A stretch of DNA of 64,000 bases from Sinorhizobium meliloti 4H41 (lineage in GTDB: Bacteria > Pseudomonadota > Alphaproteobacteria > Rhizobiales > Rhizobiaceae): contig NZ_AQWP01000008.1 in assembly GCF_000375585.1 (NCBI RefSeq), positions 172,903 to 236,902 on the forward strand, read 5' to 3'. Below, piece by piece: positions 57,066 through 64,000 of the stretch. A model generated the notes under the pieces. It saw nothing but the letters and a program-made list of their open reading frames with translations, was not told where the DNA came from and searched no databases. The position numbers were made by a program, and so were the translations under genes. Numbering within the stretch: the stretch's first letter is position 1; each line of letters opens with the position of its first letter.

Positions 57066-57578
57066 TCAGGCCCGGATCTCGGCAAGACGCGCAGCACTGA
57101 TGCCAACGCGGTGGAAGTCTCGCCCGAAATAGATGAGTCCATCACAACCGGCCCGATATCGAACGGCCGCCACTCCGCAATAGAAAACGGTGTGGGTGCC
57201 CACTTCGGAAGCAGAATCGATCTGACAATCGATAGCACAGACAGCCCCATCGAGCACCGGAGCGCCCGTTTCAAGGACACTCCATTTAGCACAGGCGAGG
57301 CGTTCGCTGACTGACAGCCCCTTCGTAGCAAACTGCATCGCCACGTCACGCTGATCGGCTGATAGAACGTTGACACAAAGATTTCCATTCTTGCGAATGA
57401 TTTCGTTGTTGGCGCTCGAGCGATTGATGCAGACGAGGAGCGTCGGCGGCTCGTCCGTCACCGAGCAGGCTGCGGAGACTGTACATCCTGCAAGACCCGC
57501 AGCCCCGTTCGACGTGACGATATTAACTGCCGCAGCAAGACCTGCCATTGCGTCTCGGTACTGGGACCTATCAACCAT
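57066..57578 (-). CDS. Flavin reductase (HpaC/RutF-like)
   Basis: A 170-residue flavin reductase domain: FMN-binding MVDRSQYRDAMAGLAAAVNIVTSNG, AGCTVSAACSVTDEPPTLLVCIN and FYCGVAAVRY. Such enzymes supply reduced flavin to partner two-component monooxygenases. No monooxygenase large subunit is adjacent, so its partner is elsewhere or is the fatty-acid-hydroxylase-type enzyme upstream, which would need an electron donor. It is 133 bases from that gene on the same strand. Confidence 0.85.
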   Translation of the reverse strand: MVDRSQYRDAMAGLAAAVNIVTSNGAAGLAGCTVSAACSVTDEPPTLLVCINRSSANNEIIRKNGNLCVNVLSADQRDVAMQFATKGLSVSERLACAKWSVLETGAPVLDGAVCAIDCQIDSASEVGTHTVFYCGVAAVRYRAGCDGLIYFGRDFHRVGISAARLAEIRA

Positions 57579-57711
57579 GTGAAATCCTGCATCTCACAAG
57601 TGAAATCATTTGGCAGCCGCATCGCCGCGACACTTCGCGGCCGAATGCGTTTCTTTGCTGCGCGACCCACACCAGGTGATGGTAATCCACCTACTTGATT
57701 CGAGGCGAATA

Positions 57712-58506
57712 TCAGAACAAGTAATCGCGCACGGTGAGCGGCTCGGGCTGGTCTCGGAGGCCAACTTCTGGCCACTCATTCTTTTTTGGCCAGTATGCCG
57801 TTAGAAAAATCGTGTCCCAGATGGTCGTAAAGAACCCATAGTTTCGGTGCCGGTGATGCGGTTCCATCGAGTGGTGAATGCGGTGGAACTTATTATCGCC
57901 AATGATGTACCGAAGCGGCCCAAGATTGATGCGGGTGCTGGAGTGTGAAAGATGGGCCTGGAACGTAATCAGGGTCATGGCGACAACGGGCACTACGCCA
58001 GACTCGAAGTGGATAAGCGCGAGCGGTAGGGCCACTAACGCTGCGTAAATGAGGGGCTCGGTAACGTGATGATTGCAGTTCCATGCCGTCAATTCACGGA
58101 TCGAGTGGTGAGTAGCGTGCAGGCGCCAGAGGAATGGAACAGCATGCTGAGCGCGGTGCATCCAGTAGTAAAAAAAGTCGCCGGCAATCGCGACCAAAAC
58201 CCCTGAAAGGACGGCCAATCCAGTGTTAATGATTGCGTTCTCAGAGTGAAGCAACGTACCGAAGTCGATTGTTACGAGCGGCTTTACCCCTAACCAGTCC
58301 AAGCTTACGGCGTAGAGGTGCCAAACCAACGCACCCCATCCGAGGCGAATAATCCAATTCCGCACGCCGCGAACGTATGAGGCAAAACTGTAGCGATAAG
58401 CCGGAAGGGTTAGCTCCAGCGCGGCGCAAAAGGTAGCGAAAATCACAACCAGCTCAAGCGATTTCACAAAGGACTGGATCATCTGATCAACATCGAGAAT
58501 GTGCAT
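57712..58506 (-). CDS. Fatty acid hydroxylase/sterol desaturase superfamily enzyme
   Basis: A 264-residue integral membrane protein with four or more hydrophobic segments. The His-rich di-iron motifs are complete: HRAQH, HATHH, and HRIHHS with HHRHRNYG. These bind two iron atoms and hydroxylate or desaturate a lipid or other substrate. GGAG-type ribosome-binding site eight bases before the ATG. It is on the same strand as the epimerase and precursor genes upstream, so it may tailor that product, but the 730-base gap between weakens this. A lipid role is equally possible. Confidence 0.85.
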   Translation of the reverse strand: MHILDVDQMIQSFVKSLELVVIFATFCAALELTLPAYRYSFASYVRGVRNWIIRLGWGALVWHLYAVSLDWLGVKPLVTIDFGTLLHSENAIINTGLAVLSGVLVAIAGDFFYYWMHRAQHAVPFLWRLHATHHSIRELTAWNCNHHVTEPLIYAALVALPLALIHFESGVVPVVAMTLITFQAHLSHSSTRINLGPLRYIIGDNKFHRIHHSMEPHHRHRNYGFFTTIWDTIFLTAYWPKKNEWPEVGLRDQPEPLTVRDYLF

Positions 58507-59238
58507 TTGTTCTGCTCCGGCGAATCTTTCTAATTAACGCGGTCGCCTTCGTCACGAGGGCGAGTCCAACCGGGGTCGGTATCCGGATCGATATCCGCGC
58601 AGAAAGCACGATGGCCTCGTCATGCAAATTTCCTCGCACGCATCCAAACGGTGATCATGCCGCCGTACGGCGGGGGCACCGCGAGGACGCTATGCGGTAT
58701 TCTCGCCCATTGGTAAAATCCATTGTTTGGATAACACCCATCCGTGGCCCAAATGGTTGGAGGAGCCCAGCAGACGAGGTGGCTTACGGGAGGCGTTTGG
58801 ATTGGTCAGACTACGAATCTGCCAGAGCGACGCAAGCCATCTCCGGTCACGGCAGTACTCGTTCGTCTCTCCTGCGCGACTTTGCCAAGTATTGGGGATG
58901 ACCACGAGGTATCAACCGCAGACGAGGTCGCGAACATCGCGATGCTGGTACCTTTGATGGTAGTTCGGCGGGTTGAAGGCGCAGCCAGCGATGCGATGCT
59001 CGCGCCGGAAACTGACTGCGATGGTGGTGGAAGCGCAAGGACACGACCATCACCACGAAGCTCGCCGTAGAACGGGACGACTCTTCACCGGTGCGCATGC
59101 TGGGCCCCTGGCTAACCGATTGACGCGGTTTGTCATCACGTCCTACTGCCAGATGGCAAGATGCCGAAGCTTGCGACGTGGTGCAGTACCGCAAATGAGG
59201 GAACGCAATAACACATGCCCGCCCCGAAAGGATTCGCA
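58507..59238. other. Gap of about 730 bases, no gene recognised
   Basis: Frames on both strands lack starts and recognisable motifs, and the minus-strand frame over this region is interrupted and low-complexity. It may contain a decayed gene between the hydroxylase and the epimerase. Confidence 0.45.
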
Positions 59239-60762
59239 TCAGGCCCCTTCGACGCGGCTCGTCATCCCGTCGGCGTTCTGCCAAGCAAAGCGGTCATCGA
59301 GGTCCTCTTCGATCACCCCGGCCGCGTATAACTGTTCGAGCAGGTCGGCGACCGCAAGTACGCTCGACCCGTCCGTCGCGACCCGCCTGACGAGCTCCGA
59401 GGCTGTGTAGTTGCCGCACGCGATTAGTTGGCCAACGGAAACCGGAGCGACATCGTCGAGCACCCTGTGTTCCATGTTGCGTGAGCGGAGCTCGAAGTAC
59501 CCGTTTCCTGGCCTGTATTGCAGGTCGCTTCGGAAGCGAATTGGCAGGCCTGGGGCTGGGCTCTCGAGCATATGCAGATCCATCATGCTCTGCAGCCCCT
59601 CCCGAAACTCGTCAGGCGTCCTGAAGAAACGTTGATCCACAATGCGATACCCGAGAGGCCACCGTTCACTGCCCGGTACCGGCGTCACCAATTGTGAACG
59701 TCCCTGCGGCATATTTACGAGGAAGCCGGAAACACAGGCGATTGTCGTGTGATATCGCTCCGGCAAGGCGATTGCATCACCTTCGTTGGCTACCCTGAGC
59801 TTCTGCTTGCGCGCGCGTGCCCGCCCGGTGAAAGCCTTCGCCGTCGGCGCCTCCTTGCCCTGCAGGATGAGTTCGACCCCGAGCAGCTCCTCAGGCGAAA
59901 ACGCCGTGTGGATCTTATTGAGATGTGCTGTGCTCAGCACGGAGAAGCGGTTGGTAGTAGCGCCGTAACGGTCGAAGAGTCTGAGCACGCGCCTGGTGAG
60001 GGCCTCATCCTTGAGCGGGGCGGCCGTCGATGTTTGCGGCAATGCCCCGGTGATTTGATAGTAGTCGTACAGAAACTGATCGTAGTGCGGGTTGTCCATA
60101 GGATCTGTGGCCCAGTAGCAGAAACCAGTGCGGGCTGCCGAACCAAACATCTCGCTTGCAACACCAACTACACCGCGCCAAAGCTCTGCATGCTCTTCGC
60201 TGTAGTCATAATAACCTTTAAAGCGATCGGCCGAGAGGCCACAGAACCAGCAGCCGACGGTGCAGCCTTCGCTCAGCTCGAAGGCGATAACGGGGTGCGT
60301 GATCGACGGCGCAGATCCGCCCAATTCTTCGTTGCAGCGCCGCATCTGGCGCTCACGCCAGGCATGAAATCGGGGGTTGATCTTCGACATATCGCCTTCG
60401 ATGCGTAGGCGGTCGCGATGGCGCAACATCTCGCGGATATGGTCATCCCACATCATAGCCAATGGCCAGGGGGCAGACTCAGGCTTGAAGCGGTATTTCA
60501 GGTGGTCACTGCGCCAGAGCGGCAGCATTTCCATTGGGTCAACTTCGATGCCGTAGCGCTCTGATACCGCTCCAGGCGCGTCGACGTTCTCCGAAAGCGC
60601 CCTGCGGAACTTTATGTCGCCAGACAGCCGTTCCATGAAGCGCTTGACGTGTGACAACGTGCGCCGTTGCTCCGGTGTGCGCCGGTCAAAATTCGGTCGG
60701 CAGTGTTCGCCCCGAGGGTACGAGTGGGCCCCTGAAGGCATATCTTGCTGGCCTGATGTCAT
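59239..60762 (-). CDS. Radical SAM peptide epimerase (PoyD-like RiPP maturation enzyme)
   Basis: A 507-residue radical SAM enzyme. A preceding N-terminal segment (about residues 30-155) leads to the cluster motif FELSEGCTVGCWFCGLSA, with cysteines at 167, 171 and 174 in CxxxCxxC spacing that bind the iron-sulfur cluster. This CTVGCWFCGLSADRFKG block is characteristic of the RiPP maturation amino acid epimerase family typified by PoyD, which converts L to D residues in proteusin precursor peptides. The C-terminal part (about 380-507) would engage the peptide leader. It lies 76 bases downstream of the precursor gene. Confidence 0.85.
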   Translation of the reverse strand: MTSGQQDMPSGAHSYPRGEHCRPNFDRRTPEQRRTLSHVKRFMERLSGDIKFRRALSENVDAPGAVSERYGIEVDPMEMLPLWRSDHLKYRFKPESAPWPLAMMWDDHIREMLRHRDRLRIEGDMSKINPRFHAWRERQMRRCNEELGGSAPSITHPVIAFELSEGCTVGCWFCGLSADRFKGYYDYSEEHAELWRGVVGVASEMFGSAARTGFCYWATDPMDNPHYDQFLYDYYQITGALPQTSTAAPLKDEALTRRVLRLFDRYGATTNRFSVLSTAHLNKIHTAFSPEELLGVELILQGKEAPTAKAFTGRARARKQKLRVANEGDAIALPERYHTTIACVSGFLVNMPQGRSQLVTPVPGSERWPLGYRIVDQRFFRTPDEFREGLQSMMDLHMLESPAPGLPIRFRSDLQYRPGNGYFELRSRNMEHRVLDDVAPVSVGQLIACGNYTASELVRRVATDGSSVLAVADLLEQLYAAGVIEEDLDDRFAWQNADGMTSRVEGA

Positions 60763-60838
60763 GTTTCATTCTCGATGAGGATGGCTTTCATGTTCTCTTG
60801 GCACCGGCTCGGCGAAGTCGATGCCGGCAGAGCCAGAA

Positions 60839-61108
60839 TCACACCACCACAACAACAACTACAACAGCTACAACGACCGCGGCGAAGCCAGGCAACTTCT
60901 CCTCGGCGTCGATCCTCTTACTGGTTACCTTCGGTGGGTTGGCCAACCGTATGTAACTTTTCACCTCGTCAGGCGTGATGTTGTAGTCGAGGCTCTTTCC
61001 GACCGCCGCGATCGACGCAAGGCCTGTAGCAGTTGGTTTGACGTTTTCAAGCAGGCTCGCTTTTCTCCCTAAGTCGTTGACAAATCGCTGTACATCAGTT
61101 TGCGGCAT
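60839..61108 (-). CDS. Nif11-like RiPP precursor with polyvaline core
   Basis: An 89-residue peptide. Residues 1-72 form a Nif11-type leader: [18 protein letters not shown], then [24 protein letters not shown]. After KLPG (71-74) comes the predicted core [15 protein letters not shown] (75-89), then a stop. Of 15 core residues 11 are Val, 3 Ala and 1 Phe, all hydrophobic, as in cores epimerised by PoyD-type enzymes. Val codons vary (GTC, GTT, GTA, GTG), so this is not a single-codon repeat. The neighbouring epimerase gene supports the assignment. The exact cleavage site is a guess. Confidence 0.75.
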   Translation of the reverse strand: MPQTDVQRFVNDLGRKASLLENVKPTATGLASIAAVGKSLDYNITPDEVKSYIRLANPPKVTSKRIDAEEKLPGFAAVVVAVVVVVVVV

Positions 61109-61239
61109 AGCTGATTTCCGCCTTTTCTCAATGTTGCCAAGCTACCCATCTCGCTCTCGCAAACGCTCAAGTGAATGATGCCATGAACGAGGCAAGCGGC
61201 GTACCAATCTGAGATTTCTGATTTTGCGCCTTGTCTGAC

Positions 61240-61590
61240 CGTATACATTGTCAACTTGCCGACATTTGGCTCCCGAACCCGACAATTGGCCTGTCCAAAA
61301 TGTCGCCAACCGAGCATTCTTTCAGTCAGCGCTCTGCGGCGCCAGCTCAGTTGTGGAGACCCCTGGTGGATTCCCCCAGCGCAGCATCGATCGGGTGGCG
61401 GGGACGACATTCATCTGACGCACGAATTCCTCTCGCTGATGCTTGCCGTCCGTCGACCATTCTGGAGGGTAGCGATTTCATACGTTCCGTGGGAGGCCAC
61501 ATAAGAATCCGCAGCAGGGAAGCACTCAAGGGATTCGCGCGCGAGCCTATGGCAAGCCCCGAGACTGGATAAGTAGCTATCGAGCCGAGC
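61240..61590 (+). pseudogene. Remnant of a Crp/Fnr-family regulator
   Basis: Short frames on the plus strand join as DDIHLTHEFLSLMLAVRRP (C-terminal helix-turn-helix) and ILEGSDFIRSVGGHIRIRSREALKGFA, a Crp/Fnr-like winged-helix end, ending near 61570. A frameshift lies between them and the N-terminal sensory domain is absent or unrecognisable. Not functional. Confidence 0.5.
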
Positions 61591-61780
61591 GCGGTACGAG
61601 GAGCAAGACGTCAGAGCGGGGACCGAAAGAGGGGGCCGCTGCCCACGCCATGGGCCGTCAGCCAAAGGTCGTCGCGAAGGCCTCCTACGGGCGACGGTTA
61701 GATCCCATAGCGGTCGAAGATCTCGTCTCCCAGAACAAGGATCGGCCTCCGCGGCCGATCCACCAATTGAACGATCTCAG

Positions 61781-61984
61781 TTAAAGAACGCGAACGTTTT
61801 CTGCCTTCGATTTTCCGGTCTTGCGATCCTGACCTAGGTCGTAGCTCACTTTCTGTCCTTCGCTCAGCGAACTGCCACCTTGCAAGGCAGACACATGCAC
61901 AAACACGTCAGCCCCTCCATTTTCGGGTGTAATGAAGCCAAATCCCTTGTCTCCATTGAAAAACTTAATCGTGCCAGTGGCCAT
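61781..61984 (-). CDS. cspA: Cold-shock-domain protein (CspA family)
   Basis: A 67-residue single-domain RNA chaperone. [24 protein letters not shown] (RNP1) and DVFVHVSAL (RNP2) are complete, and ends AENVRVL. The start is the ATG at 61984; the longer upstream frame is not needed. CSPs bind single-stranded RNA and melt secondary structure. Confidence 0.95.
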   Translation of the reverse strand: MATGTIKFFNGDKGFGFITPENGGADVFVHVSALQGGSSLSEGQKVSYDLGQDRKTGKSKAENVRVL

Positions 61985-62279
61985 GAACAAATCCTCGACG
62001 CTTTCACGGCTGATTGCCGCTTGAAGAGCTTTAAGCCGGCAATGTGTCGCCCGCAATCTATTTGATCCTGATCTTGTCCCGAGCATCGGACCACTCACGC
62101 AAATGGAGGCGTCCAGAGGTTCATCATGTGTTGGCCGAAAGGATCAGTGGTTAAGCGGTTGCCGGTGACGACGCTTAGCCATCACTTGGTTTAGGAGCGC
62201 GAGGTTCCAACAGTGTAGAGCGACAATCTGGCTGAGATCACGTATTGCCGCACGTAACCATGCTCCCCGAGCTTCGCAC
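61985..62279. other. Intergenic, upstream region of the cold-shock gene
   Basis: Contains the long leader usual for cold-shock genes and ends at the left inverted repeat of the IS. No gene recognised. Confidence 0.5.
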
Positions 62280-62302
62280 GTTGCCTCATTCATTTTGCTC
62301 CC
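62280..62302. repeat. IS left inverted repeat
   Basis: GTTGCCTCA, five variable bases, then TTTGCTCCC, matching the opposite end at 19 of 23 positions. Confidence 0.8.
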
Positions 62303-62382
62303 GTATTGGGGCGAAGGAGGCCGGGCGCGGAGATGGCAGGGGTTTCGCAGCGCCCGGCCTCCTTCGCGTGCGCCACGGTGCC

Positions 62383-63897
62383 TCAGTGTGGCCTTGCAAT
62401 CTGTTGGATCGGCAGCTCCTTGTTCAAGGTGCCAAACAGCAACGCGTCCGCTTGTTCGCTGCGCCAGACCTTCAGCCGGCGCTGAAGTGTTCGAAGCAGT
62501 TTGTCGGGATAATCGCCAGGATACTCAGCCTGCAGTCGCGACAGAAGTTCACTGCCGGTTCGCCATGGTTCGGCTTCGAACCAATTTCTCAAGTCGGCAG
62601 TCGCCTTGACGAGAGGGTCGGGACGCCGCCGCCCTCTTTTGGCTTTCACAGTCGGCCGATCCGTCGGCCGGGTAGCTCCGTCCTTCCAGGCAGTCCGCAA
62701 ACTCGCCAGGAACAGGTCGATCGGCTGAGCTCCCCCGTCAGGGCGCATTGCCGGCGGAGTGTCGGCAAGCGCAGCGAGTCGCTCCTGCATGGCACGGATG
62801 TCACGCAATAGCACGACAGGATCGAGCCCGGCGTAGATTTCCTGCAAACGGGAGCGGACTACATCTGACGTGCGAGCGTCGGCAATCAGACGCTGATGCG
62901 GCGTGGCTGGCGGACTGTACGTCTTGCGCACACGAGCGCCATCGCGCTGCTTCGAGATTAATTTGAACGATGGCTGAAAGAAGTTCACGAACAACCGCGC
63001 CGATCGGTAGAGCTTCGCTAGCAGCGTGGCGGCCTCCAGTCCCTCGAACCGACGATATCCGACCATCCTGCGCACCACGGCGCCATTCTTCTGCTCAACA
63101 AAGGCTTGGTCGTTCTTGCGATAGGGACGGCAGCGCGTGAAGACGATGTTGGCGGCGTCACAATAGGCCTTCAGCGTCTCGTTCATGAAGACCGTGTCGT
63201 TGTCCGTGTCTAGGCCGAGAAGCGCGAAGGGCAGTTGCTTGCGCAATTCTGTGAGCACACTGCTCAGCAGCGTCTGTTCGCGAACCAGCAGCGGCGCACA
63301 TTCCGTCCAGCCAGTAGCGATGTCGGTGAGTACGAAGGTTTGGATGAAGCTGCCGCGTGCCGAAGGGCCGCTATGGGCGACGAGATCCGCCTCAACAAAA
63401 CCTGGCGCCGGATTGTCCCAATCCGCCGACGTCCTAATGGGAATGCTCCGTCGCAGGGCGTGTGCCGCGGGTCGTCGTCGGGGATGTCCCGAACCTTCTC
63501 GGACCGGGCCCAGCGTCCTGTCGATCGTGGCCGCGCTCATCGCCAGCAATTTGCCACGGATCTCAGGCGCGAGATTAAAATGTCCGTGCCGTTCCATCGC
63601 CTCGACAAGGACGGGCAGCAACGCCTTCAGCCGCTTCCCGCAGACCCGGTCAGACGCCTCCCACAGCAATATGAGCGCATTGCGTTCCGCTTCATCGTAA
63701 ACCCTTGGCCGCGCTCGCCGACCTGTAGGCTCTCTCTCGTGGCGCCGCAGCAGCCGCATCGCGTGCTTGCGGTGAAAGCCCGTGATGACGACGAACTCAT
63801 CCAGAATTCTCGCCTTTTCCGCTCGCGTCGAAGCACGATAACGCTCCGAAACTGCCGCCGTCAGTTCTTTCCTTGTCGCCATGCTCAACTGCCCCAT
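62383..63897 (-). CDS. DDE transposase with integrase core (IS481/ISNCY-like)
   Basis: A 504-residue transposase. An N-terminal helix-turn-helix region (about residues 5-110) is followed by the integrase catalytic core: FVEADLVAHSG (first Asp), LGLDTDNDTVFMNETL (second Asp) and NDQAFVEQKNGAVVRRMVGY (Glu), an intact DDE triad. The C-terminal 150 residues are basic. An in-frame ATG six codons downstream is a possible alternative start. The family within the IS481/ISNCY range cannot be fixed by eye. Confidence 0.85.
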   Translation of the reverse strand: MGQLSMATRKELTAAVSERYRASTRAEKARILDEFVVITGFHRKHAMRLLRRHEREPTGRRARPRVYDEAERNALILLWEASDRVCGKRLKALLPVLVEAMERHGHFNLAPEIRGKLLAMSAATIDRTLGPVREGSGHPRRRPAAHALRRSIPIRTSADWDNPAPGFVEADLVAHSGPSARGSFIQTFVLTDIATGWTECAPLLVREQTLLSSVLTELRKQLPFALLGLDTDNDTVFMNETLKAYCDAANIVFTRCRPYRKNDQAFVEQKNGAVVRRMVGYRRFEGLEAATLLAKLYRSARLFVNFFQPSFKLISKQRDGARVRKTYSPPATPHQRLIADARTSDVVRSRLQEIYAGLDPVVLLRDIRAMQERLAALADTPPAMRPDGGAQPIDLFLASLRTAWKDGATRPTDRPTVKAKRGRRRPDPLVKATADLRNWFEAEPWRTGSELLSRLQAEYPGDYPDKLLRTLQRRLKVWRSEQADALLFGTLNKELPIQQIARPH

Positions 63898-63923
63898 CGT
63901 CGCCCCTGTTCATCCCCTCGGTA

Positions 63924-63946
63924 GGGAGCAAATTATGTGAGGCAAC
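63924..63946. repeat. IS right inverted repeat
   Basis: The reverse complement reads GTTGCCTCACATAATTTGCT then CCC, the partner of the repeat at 62280. It lies 27 bases upstream of the transposase start. Confidence 0.8.
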
Positions 63947-64000
63947 GGTTGAATATTCGGGAACAGTTTCGACGAGGCAATGCGCGTCTCATCTTGGTTG

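Larger units (their letters stand above)
62280..63946 (-). mobile_element. Insertion sequence with 23-bp terminal inverted repeats
   Basis: One transposase gene bounded by inverted repeats at 62280-62302 and 63924-63946 (both ends begin GTTGCCTCA and end TTTGCTCCC, 19 of 23 bases matching). Length is about 1.67 kb. No clear target duplication is visible. The element looks intact. Confidence 0.8.

Noticed and set aside
60775..60978. Plus-strand frames across the polyvaline region encoding Asn/Tyr/His-rich repeats
   Set aside because: They are antisense shadows of the valine codons; the minus strand has the Nif11 leader and the matching epimerase.
61108..61580. Minus-strand frame overlapping the region upstream of the precursor (about 61069-61410)
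   Set aside because: Overlaps the precursor start in another frame, has no ribosome-binding site and no family signature; the plus strand there shows a better Crp/Fnr-like remnant.

Overview
The window looks like part of a large plasmid of a rhizobial alphaproteobacterium (Rhizobiales: Rhizobium, Sinorhizobium, Agrobacterium or Mesorhizobium type). The main evidence is a complete trb conjugation operon in the order traI-trbBCDEJKLFGHI with the quorum-sensing genes traR and traM beside it. Next to it and divergent is a repABC replication and partition operon with its antisense RNA. Genus and plasmid name cannot be read from the sequence alone.

Layout. 0.5-12.3 kb: an XRE regulator, traM, traR and the trb operon, all intact. 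12.3-12.7 kb: divergent traI/repA control region with tra-box-like repeats. 12.7-16.5 kb: repA, repB, antisense RNA locus, repC. 16.5-20 kb: decayed DNA with two identical 16-bp palindromes (partition-site candidates) around an IS5-type transposase remnant, then a broken Phd-type antitoxin and toxin. 20-24.2 kb: a serine resolvase, then a tyrosine recombinase, DUF1403 protein and ScpB-like protein around a perfect inverted repeat. 24.2-36.8 kb: a defence-like island. It holds a large decayed helical-repeat gene and its neighbour, a DUF3800 protein, two membrane-anchored HExGH metallopeptidases around a three-span membrane protein, a remnant of an IetS-like subtilisin, and a Gabija system (gajA intact, gajB with one frameshift). 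37.4-48.2 kb: exported or cell-wall-related genes, namely a large CxxCH protein, a histidine phosphatase, an M15-like/SH3 protein, a lipoprotein, a double lysozyme-like protein and several frameshifted or truncated genes. 48-52 kb: transposase and regulator remnants, a higBA toxin-antitoxin operon with a readable promoter and operators, and a DUF2161 nuclease-fold protein. 52.3-57.6 kb: a LysR regulator, an alpha/beta hydrolase, three overlapping RraA-family genes and a flavin reductase. 57.7-61.1 kb: a fatty-acid-hydroxylase-type enzyme, a PoyD-like radical SAM peptide epimerase and, just upstream, a Nif11-like precursor peptide ending in an almost pure valine tail. 61.2-64 kb: a regulator remnant, a cold-shock gene and an intact IS with 23-bp terminal repeats.

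How the genes work together. TraI makes an acyl-homoserine lactone, TraR responds to it, TraM restrains TraR, and the targets are the Trb mating-pair channel and probably repABC, coupling transfer to copy number. The accessory part is a mosaic of defence, envelope and catabolic modules, many with one or two frameshifts.

The most novel candidate is the small RiPP locus at 59.2-61.1 kb: a precursor with a Val/Ala-only C-terminal core beside a peptide epimerase, predicting a hydrophobic peptide rich in D-valine. The paired membrane metallopeptidase cassette at 29.1-31.9 kb is the second.
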